Shown piece by piece: positions 59,269 to 64,000 of a stretch of 64,000 bases of DNA. Numbering within the stretch: position 1 is the stretch's first letter; each line of letters starts with the position of its first letter. The translations under genes and the position numbers were made by a program. Origin of the DNA: Bradyrhizobium barranii subsp. barranii (GTDB taxonomy: Bacteria; Pseudomonadota; Alphaproteobacteria; Rhizobiales; Xanthobacteraceae); assembly GCF_017565645.3 (NCBI RefSeq), contig NZ_CP086136.1, positions 5,005,501 through 5,069,500 on the forward strand, in the 5' to 3' direction. Below the pieces are notes generated by a model. The model was not told the origin of the DNA and made no database searches. It saw nothing but the letters and a program-made list of their open reading frames with translations.

Positions 59269-59502
59269 ATGATCGCGCTTACCGTGGTGCTGCACTTCAT
59301 TGTGCTGCACAGCGTTGACGGTCATGAAGTGTCGATCAACCCTCGGGCCGTCACCAGCCTGCACGCCGCCAAGCCGGATCAGTCGAACAAGCTTTTCACG
59401 GAGGATGTCAACTGTGTGGTGGGCCTCAGTGACGGCAAGTTCGTCACGGTGGCGGAGCGGTGCGCCAGCGTTCGACAGAAGCTTGAGGAGCAGGGCAAAT
59501 GA
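59269..59502 (+). CDS. small hypothetical protein
   Basis: 77 residues with a hydrophobic start (MIALTVVLHFIVLHSVDG) and a helical end. The phrase EVSINPRAVTSLHAA and later QSNKLFTEDVNCVVGLSDGKFVTVAERCASV suggest a small secreted or regulatory protein. It ends the tail operon just before a terminator. Function unknown. Confidence 0.6.
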   Translation: MIALTVVLHFIVLHSVDGHEVSINPRAVTSLHAAKPDQSNKLFTEDVNCVVGLSDGKFVTVAERCASVRQKLEEQGK

Positions 59503-59534
59503 CCGCAAAGTAAGTGCCCTCTAGAACTGACGTG

Positions 59535-59569
59535 CCCCTGTGCCACACGGCACAGGGGCTATTTTTTTT
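59535..59569 (+). terminator. terminator overlapping the end of the ligase gene
   Basis: CCCCTGTGCC pairs with GGCACAGGGG around ACAC, followed by a run of eight T. On the other strand that run supplies the last codons (lysines) and TAG of the ligase gene, so it may stop transcripts from both sides. Confidence 0.9.
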
Positions 59570-60173
59570 GAGTCGAGACGATGTCTCGAACGCGGTGAAA
59601 GGCCGGGTGCTGCCGGTTCTTGACCTTGATCCAGTGGTCGCATCGCCCGGCGCGATAGGCGCGGTCGGCGTGCTTCGACACCATGCCCTCCAGCCCGTGC
59701 AGGCAGGCCTGCCGGAACAGCTCGGGGCCGATCTCGCCCTGCTCATAGGGCGCAGCGCAGATGCCCTCGGGGCGGCGCGCCGGCAACCGCGCGAGGTGGG
59801 GCTTGCGCAGCTTCAGCGGCAGGCTCCGGTAATCGTCGCCGTCGCCCGCCAGGATGTCGAAGGCGTAGAGCTGGACCTCGTCGTCGTGCCTGCGGGAGTG
59901 CAGGGCGTTGAAATCGGGCAGGCCGGTCATGGTCAGCACCACGGCCTCGCCGTCGATCACGAAGTGCTTCTGCCGGTTCTTCAGGGCCGCCTCGACGATG
60001 CGCGGGTAGCGCGCGGCCCAGTCGTGGCCGTTCTTGGTGAGCAGCCGCAGGCGCTCATTCTCCCGCACCACGATCAGGCGGTAGCCGTCATACTTGATCT
60101 CGTGCATCCAGTCGGCGCCGGTCGGGACCTTGGTTCCCATGACCGGCAGCGCGGGCTCAAAAGGTTTCAACAT
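59559..60173 (-). CDS. minimal ATP-dependent DNA ligase (LigD adenylation-type)
   Basis: 204 residues. EIKYDGYRLIVVREN contains the catalytic lysine (residue 27) of the ligase nucleotidyltransferase motif I. FVIDGEAVVL is motif III. EGMVSKHADRAYRAGRCDHWIKVKNRQH covers motifs IV and V. The OB-fold domain found in LigD and T4-type ligases is absent, so it is close to the smallest ligase or adenylyltransferase core. It may seal nicks or adenylate another nucleic acid. It reads leftward against the tail operon. Confidence 0.85.
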   Translation of the reverse strand: MLKPFEPALPVMGTKVPTGADWMHEIKYDGYRLIVVRENERLRLLTKNGHDWAARYPRIVEAALKNRQKHFVIDGEAVVLTMTGLPDFNALHSRRHDDEVQLYAFDILAGDGDDYRSLPLKLRKPHLARLPARRPEGICAAPYEQGEIGPELFRQACLHGLEGMVSKHADRAYRAGRCDHWIKVKNRQHPAFHRVRDIVSTQKK

Positions 60174-60268
60174 ATCGGCGCAGATAGGAACGAGCAGGGG
60201 CCTTGTCGAGTCCTTGACGGGCGGGTGGCGAGCGGCTGGAAGGCCGCAAGCCCGCCGGGAGATTAGTA

Positions 60269-60604
60269 ATGCGTTCCTCGCCGTCGATTGCCCCCGCTGC
60301 AGAGCCGGACATCTACATGGTGCTCGATGACTACGGCCAGCCGCTCGGCCGCGCGTGGCCCGAGATGGACGAGGCCCACACCGAACGCGAGACCCTGCTG
60401 CGCCATCTGATGGAGGGGCAGTACCACAACCCCGTCAGGATCGTCAGCTTCAACCCCGGCGCAGGCTGGGCTCAGGACGCGTCTGACGAAATTGCGGTTG
60501 AGCTGCGCCAGCGCTGCGCGGAGCGTGGTGAGGTCCCGCCGTCGCTTGAGGGCTTCCTCGACCGGCACGGGCACCGCGTCGATATACAGCTACCGCTGTT
60601 CTGA
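60269..60604 (+). CDS. hypothetical protein
   Basis: 111 residues (MRSSPSIAPAAEPDIYMVLDDYGQPLGRAWPEMDEAHTERETLLRHLMEGQYHNPVRIVSFNPGAGWAQDASDEIAVELRQRCAERGEVPPSLEGFLDRHG). Strand-helix content is regular, and it is of a type widespread in rhizobia. Divergent from the ligase gene. No function can be proposed. Confidence 0.68.
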   Translation: MRSSPSIAPAAEPDIYMVLDDYGQPLGRAWPEMDEAHTERETLLRHLMEGQYHNPVRIVSFNPGAGWAQDASDEIAVELRQRCAERGEVPPSLEGFLDRHGHRVDIQLPLF

Positions 60605-60796
60605 CGCGCCGGGAACATCGCGACATTTGCCGAGTTTTCCCAAGCCCTCAAGCTCGTGAGGGCAAAACTGAAGGTCCCGGCTCATGCCCTAACGTGGGCT
60701 GGGGCCCTTTTTAATGGCTTGACCTCTTATGGTCCCGGCCGTGGGCACAGCCAATCCAGTTGCTCACCTGCAAAGAGGGGCACGATAACGCCCGTC

Positions 60797-61234
60797 ATGA
60801 CAGCTCTCACCAGACGCCGCAGTGACAACGAGCAACAGGAGACTTGGCACGTCTACTTCGGCGACGTGCACGTCGGATCGATTGGCGTGCGCTCTGGCGT
60901 ACCGACCGGCGCCGACTAATGGGGCTGGCGCGTCGGCTTCTATCCCGGCACGGAGCCGGGCACGCATCGATCTGGCTCTGCCGCGACGTTCGACGAGGCC
61001 CGCGTTGCGTTCGAGGGCGCGTGGCGGCAAGCGGAGCCGACGCTCACTGAGGACAATTACGAGGAGTGGCGGCTCAGCCGCGACTACCATGCGTGGAAAT
61101 ATTGCATGTGGGCTGAGGGGTGTCGCATGCCAACGCTGAACCAGAACGGCCAGTCAACGTGCTTCTGCGGCGCGCCGATCTCGATCAGTTGCGAGGAGCA
61201 CATCTACACGGTTCACCGGGGTATTGGCGCATGA
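60797..61234 (+). pseudogene. hypothetical gene with an in-frame stop
   Basis: The frame starts at 60797 (MTALTRRRSDNEQQETWHVYFGDVHVGSIGVRSG) and has TAA at 60917-60919 in the position where related rhizobial proteins have a glutamine or proline before WGW. It then continues as WGWRVGFYPGTEPGTHRSGSA and TFDEARVAFEGAWRQAEP through MWAEGCRMPTLNQNGQSTCFCG to a natural end at 61234. Total length is 146 codons, including the stop. It may be a simple nonsense mutation (CAA to TAA). Confidence 0.75.
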
Positions 61235-61494
61235 GACACGTTGAACAGCGGCCCTACGCCGACCCGGAAGCCGCCGCCCGCAAACTGATCGAGCTGGCTG
61301 CCAGCATCCCGCCGGTTCAGGATGGCCGCATCCACATCGAGAAAATCAACGCGCCGTTCCTCTACACGCTCAAGGGTAGGGGTGCGGAGTTCGGGGCTGG
61401 CATCGATTACGCCGTCGAGAAGGGCTGGCTCGAATTGCACGAGAGCGGCACCTATGTGCGTCTGCTGGCACCGGGCCAAGACCTGCTCAAATAG
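61231..61494 (+). CDS. small hypothetical protein
   Basis: 87 residues starting MRHVEQRPYADPEAAARKLIELAASIPPVQDGRIHIEKINAPFLYTLKGRGAEFGAGIDYAVEKGWLELHESGTYVRLLAPGQDLL. This has the look of a winged-helix (helices, then strands at the end). Its ATG overlaps the previous stop (ATGA). Confidence 0.62.
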   Translation: MRHVEQRPYADPEAAARKLIELAASIPPVQDGRIHIEKINAPFLYTLKGRGAEFGAGIDYAVEKGWLELHESGTYVRLLAPGQDLLK

Positions 61495-61782
61495 TCACGT
61501 CGGTCGGCCGATCTTCCAGCCGACAATGAACACGGCGCACTTGGGCGCGTCGTCCCATTCGACCCAGTAGACGTAGTCGGCGCTCATTCGCTTTGCGAAA
61601 GCTGCATCGACCTCGCGCGCGTCGATGGAGCCGAGAACGGTGCCAAATGCCCCCACGGCGTTTATGTCGCGCGGCTCGGCCCGCGTCTTCATGATCCGCG
61701 AACCGTTGGGGATTGCGCCTCTGGCCTGATGCCGGGAGAAGCCTCCGATCCAGCCCGGCTCGTTCGCCATCTCCAGCTTCAT
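61495..61782 (-). CDS. small hypothetical protein
   Basis: 95 residues (MKLEMANEPGWIGGFSRHQARGAIPNGSRIMKTRAEPRDINAVGAFGTVLGSIDAREVDAAFAKRMSADYVYWVEWDDAPKCAVFIVGWKIG). The end is beta-rich and the start of moderate complexity. It shares four bases with the next leftward gene. Function unknown. Confidence 0.58.
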   Translation of the reverse strand: MKLEMANEPGWIGGFSRHQARGAIPNGSRIMKTRAEPRDINAVGAFGTVLGSIDAREVDAAFAKRMSADYVYWVEWDDAPKCAVFIVGWKIGRPT

Positions 61783-62603
61783 GTCGCGGTGGCTCCGTTG
61801 AGGAACGCGGGCACGACGACGGCGCTGCTGGTCTTCGGTCCCTTCTTCTTCGCGGCCACCTTGGCAGGTTTCTTTGCTGCCGCCTTCTCCTTCGCCGCCC
61901 GCTCGGCTTCCTCGCGCGCGATCTTCTGCGCGGTCTTCCAGTGGAGTTTCTTCGGCTTCACCTCGTCCTGCTTCGGCGGCTTCAGCTTGACCTGTCCCCG
62001 GAAAATCTCAACCTCGTCGTGGGTCTTGAGATATTGCAGCTTCAGCTTGATCTGCTCGGGCTTCAACCCGGTGTCGCGCGGCAGGGTGTCGATGTTCGTC
62101 CAGCGGTCATGCGCGAGGTACTCGACCAGCTTGATGCTGCGCGACGAGGCTGGTGCCAGTTTGACCTCCACGGGTTTCGGCACGTAGGTCGAGATCGTGT
62201 CGCGCACGCCCGTGACGATCTTGACGAGGCGCACGACCAGCTCGGCGAGGTCGGCCATCTCGCCACGCATCGCGGCGACCTGATCGGGGATCGGCAGCAC
62301 CTCGACCGGCAGCGACAGCGCCTGCTCGACCTTCAGCTTCTCGGGCTTCTTCGGTTTGTCGGTGGACATCTTCAGCGAAACATTGTCGGCGCGTAACAGG
62401 CGGCGCACGTCCGCCCGTGTATTCATGCGTGAGCGCCAGTCACTGGTCGTCTTCGCAACGACAATCTTGCGCACCTCCTTCTCGGGGACGACCTGCCACG
62501 CGATCTCGATGTGGCCGCCGTTGGTGTCGCGTAGTTGCGGCCGGATGCCGTGCGCCTTCAGCTCGTTGATTGCGACCTCGGTGAGTTCGTTCTGATAGGC
62601 CAT
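61779..62603 (-). CDS. lysine-rich DNA-binding-type protein
   Basis: 274 residues. The N-terminal 60 (MAYQNELTEVAINELKAHGIRPQLRDTNGGHIEIAWQVVPEKEVRKIVVAKTTSDWRSRMNTRADVRRLLR) resembles a HicA-like or double-stranded-RNA-binding fold. A helical middle is followed by IKLVEYLAHDRWTNIDTLPRDTGLKPEQIKLKLQYLKTHDEVEIF, a helix-turn-helix-like part. The C-terminus is a histone-H1-like alanine/lysine tail (KEKAAAKKPAKVAAKKKGPK). Nucleic-acid binding is inferred. GAGGA lies upstream of the ATG at 62603. Confidence 0.65.
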   Translation of the reverse strand: MAYQNELTEVAINELKAHGIRPQLRDTNGGHIEIAWQVVPEKEVRKIVVAKTTSDWRSRMNTRADVRRLLRADNVSLKMSTDKPKKPEKLKVEQALSLPVEVLPIPDQVAAMRGEMADLAELVVRLVKIVTGVRDTISTYVPKPVEVKLAPASSRSIKLVEYLAHDRWTNIDTLPRDTGLKPEQIKLKLQYLKTHDEVEIFRGQVKLKPPKQDEVKPKKLHWKTAQKIAREEAERAAKEKAAAKKPAKVAAKKKGPKTSSAVVVPAFLNGATAT

Positions 62604-62619
62604 GGTTCTCATTCCTCGT

Positions 62620-62967
62620 TCAGGACTGGTAGAGAAGGTGCTGGTGCCGACGCGCCGCCTCGAAGCGTTCGAGGTTCATCAGCTGCGTGCGGAAGTGGTC
62701 TGACAGGTTGCCGGTCTTGCCGAACCAGAGCCACTCGATGCTCATGCCGGGGATGCGGTCCATGAGCTGCAGCGCCATCGCGCGGCCCATCGGATAACCC
62801 TGCTCGTAATTGTTCCAGCGTGCTGTGCTGACGCCGACGCGGCGGGCGAAGTCTTTCTGGTTCTCGCCGCTGACCATCTCGCGCAGGAGGCGCAGGCGGC
62901 GGACATAGGCCTCGGTGCCGAACCCGAGAGCCTCGTCGTTCTGCTTGCGGCGCGGCAGCGTGCCCAT
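62620..62967 (-). CDS. second XRE-type repressor paralogue
   Basis: 115 residues. AYVRRLRLLREMVSGENQKDFARRVGVSTARWNNYEQGYPMGRAMALQLMDRIPGMSIEWLWFGKTGNLSDHF shares its helix-turn-helix, RWNNYE-GYP and EWLW-G words with the repressor at 22819-23187. It may regulate the right-hand accessory operon or compete with the first repressor. The N-terminus is different and basic (MGTLPRRKQNDEALGFG). Confidence 0.78.
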   Translation of the reverse strand: MGTLPRRKQNDEALGFGTEAYVRRLRLLREMVSGENQKDFARRVGVSTARWNNYEQGYPMGRAMALQLMDRIPGMSIEWLWFGKTGNLSDHFRTQLMNLERFEAARRHQHLLYQS

Positions 62968-62998
62968 CAGGCATCCTTGGTCTGCGGCAGGAGCGGGC

Positions 62999-63322
62999 TC
63001 ATGACTTGCCCCGGATCAGGAGACGCATCGCGTCTTGCCCCTCGGGGCTCTTGGCCCATTCGTCGCTCTCCTCGGCCGAGGCGTCGAAATCCCCGTTCAT
63101 CGCGCGGTCGCGCAACACGACGATCTCGCGGAAGCGGGTGGCGTCGTTCGCTTTTCCGGCGTCATCAGCCGCCAGGGCGAGATCATGCATGAGCTGAATC
63201 TCGGGCAGATCGAGCGGCGACAGGAAATCGTGGTAATAGCCCCTCGCGGCCTTGTCGGCCATCTTGGCGAGACCAACTTCGCGCAGCGCTGCCGCCAGCT
63301 TGTCCTTGGTGTGCTCAGTCAT
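62999..63322 (-). CDS. small hypothetical protein
   Basis: 107 residues from the ATG at 63322 (MTEHTKDKLAAALREVGLAKMADKAARGYYHDFLSPLDLPEIQLMHDLALAADDAGKANDATRFREIVVLRDRAMNGDFDASAEESDEW). All-helical and acidic. It may belong to the same leftward operon as the XRE paralogue. Function unknown. Confidence 0.62.
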   Translation of the reverse strand: MTEHTKDKLAAALREVGLAKMADKAARGYYHDFLSPLDLPEIQLMHDLALAADDAGKANDATRFREIVVLRDRAMNGDFDASAEESDEWAKSPEGQDAMRLLIRGKS

Positions 63323-63338
63323 GTGCGTGCTCCGTGTT

Positions 63339-63680
63339 CTAGCGTTTCGCCCGGCGCAGGGTGACCGAAGGGAGTTCACCAAATTCGTCTTTGTAGTAGT
63401 TGGTAAAATCCGGTGCCCGCCTGAAGCCGTATTTGCGCGCGGCGTCTTGGACGAAGACATCGCCGGTCTGGATCATCTTGCGCGCCGCACGTAGGCGGTA
63501 GGCGCGCGCCGCTTCGATGGGCGATCTGTCGTAGCGTTCGACGAAGATGTGGAGCAGCGCGCACCGGTTCAGCTTGAACACGCGGCACAGATACTTGATC
63601 GAGGTGGGTTTGGTGATGCGCTCGGCCAGATGCTGGTCGATCTGCTTTGCCAGTTTGCGGTTCTTCTTAGGCTCGTTCAT
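63339..63680 (-). CDS. AraC-type DNA-binding domain protein, single domain
   Basis: 113 residues. SIKYLCRVFKLNRCALLHIFVERYDRSPIEAARAYRLRAARKMIQTGDVFVQDAARKYGFRRAPDFTNYYKDEFGELPSVTLRRAKR is a complete AraC double helix-turn-helix, and nothing is left for a sensor domain. Small AraC proteins of this kind act as ligand-independent regulators. It is probably a regulator of the accessory operon in which it lies. Confidence 0.8.
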   Translation of the reverse strand: MNEPKKNRKLAKQIDQHLAERITKPTSIKYLCRVFKLNRCALLHIFVERYDRSPIEAARAYRLRAARKMIQTGDVFVQDAARKYGFRRAPDFTNYYKDEFGELPSVTLRRAKR

Positions 63681-63707
63681 TATTATTCCCCTGTTGTTTG
63701 CGAGATG

Positions 63708-63959
63708 TCACAGCCACGTCTCCACGATCTTGGCGTCGTCCTGGGGGGAGCGGCGCAGGCAAGTGAGACCGGCCATGCGCAGCATCATGCGCAGGCTGGT
63801 TAGCGTGCTGGCGGTGATCCAGTTGTTGGTCGGCCCGCTTTCGCCCTTCATCACGACGTGGCAGCGCGCGACGAATTTGTCGGGGATGTCGGTCGGGTGG
63901 TCGTACACAGTCCACATCGGCAACATGCCTTGCGCTACGGCTTCCTGCTGAATCGTCAT
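63708..63959 (-). CDS. small hypothetical protein
   Basis: About 83 residues, with an ATG at 63959 after a GTG (MTIQQEAVAQGMLPMWTVYDHPTDIPDKFVARCHVVMKGESGPTNNWITASTLTSLRMMLRMAGLTCLRRSPQDDAKIVETWL). It is a familiar rhizobial type with a beta-sheet core. It reads leftward, upstream of the AraC gene. Function unknown. Confidence 0.62.
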   Translation of the reverse strand: MTIQQEAVAQGMLPMWTVYDHPTDIPDKFVARCHVVMKGESGPTNNWITASTLTSLRMMLRMAGLTCLRRSPQDDAKIVETWL

Positions 63960-64000
63960 CACGTAGATGATCGGGTCGTCATTCTGGTGCTGTTCGGACA

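Noticed and set aside
1..64000. CRISPR array or tRNA gene
   Set aside because: No regularly spaced repeats of suitable length and no cloverleaf-like sequence with a recognisable T-arm were seen by eye.

Overview
The window looks like a chromosome segment of a Bradyrhizobium-type alphaproteobacterium. The evidence is high GC, DUF3551, DUF2336, PilZ and HD-GYP genes, a lone ABC substrate-binding protein, and many small proteins of rhizobial type. This assignment is inferred from protein families; no rRNA or tRNA gene was seen.

Host part (1 to about 19 kb). It holds a DUF937 gene cut by the window start, a DUF3551 secreted protein, an ABC substrate-binding protein, a PilZ protein, a PsiF-like repeat protein, an esterase and a nitroreductase. 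A compact c-di-GMP-type operon follows (DUF2336, PilZ, HD-GYP), then an AraC regulator, an FMN reductase and an acyltransferase. The acyltransferase is split by an IS66 element (11618-16739) flanked by a perfect 8-bp target duplication. That IS66 is itself split, inside tnpB, by a 2.5-kb element encoding a large serine recombinase. Just beyond the IS66, the acyltransferase tail is fused to a methyl-accepting chemotaxis gene that has lost its signalling domain.

Prophage (about 19-21 kb to at least the right edge). An IS1380-family element sits at or near the left border. The lysogeny and early region (21-30 kb) has a leftward AlpA/XRE side and a rightward early operon: Cro-like, Gp157, Rad52-like, DUF968 and DUF1376. 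A second IS1380 copy of the same length, apparently identical, splits a phage resolvase. An AT-rich acyltransferase (32.5-33.7 kb) looks like a cargo gene. The late region (33.8-59.5 kb) follows a P22/podovirus plan: small terminase, large terminase, portal, scaffold, N4gp56/DUF4043-type coat, a gp10-like tail protein, ejection-type proteins including one with a lysozyme-like domain, then a tail-fibre module with a duplicated fibre anchor around an SGNH hydrolase.

Right end (59.5-64 kb). This holds a minimal LigD-type ATP-dependent ligase and a run of small accessory genes, including a second XRE repressor paralogue and an AraC-type DNA-binding protein. No tyrosine integrase, large phage serine integrase, holin or ordinary endolysin was recognised, so the right border probably lies outside the window.

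The most unusual points are the nested insertions, an extended IS1380 that carries a duplicated end, the repeated tail-fibre anchor around an esterase, candidate repressor operators, and several genes broken by single-base changes.
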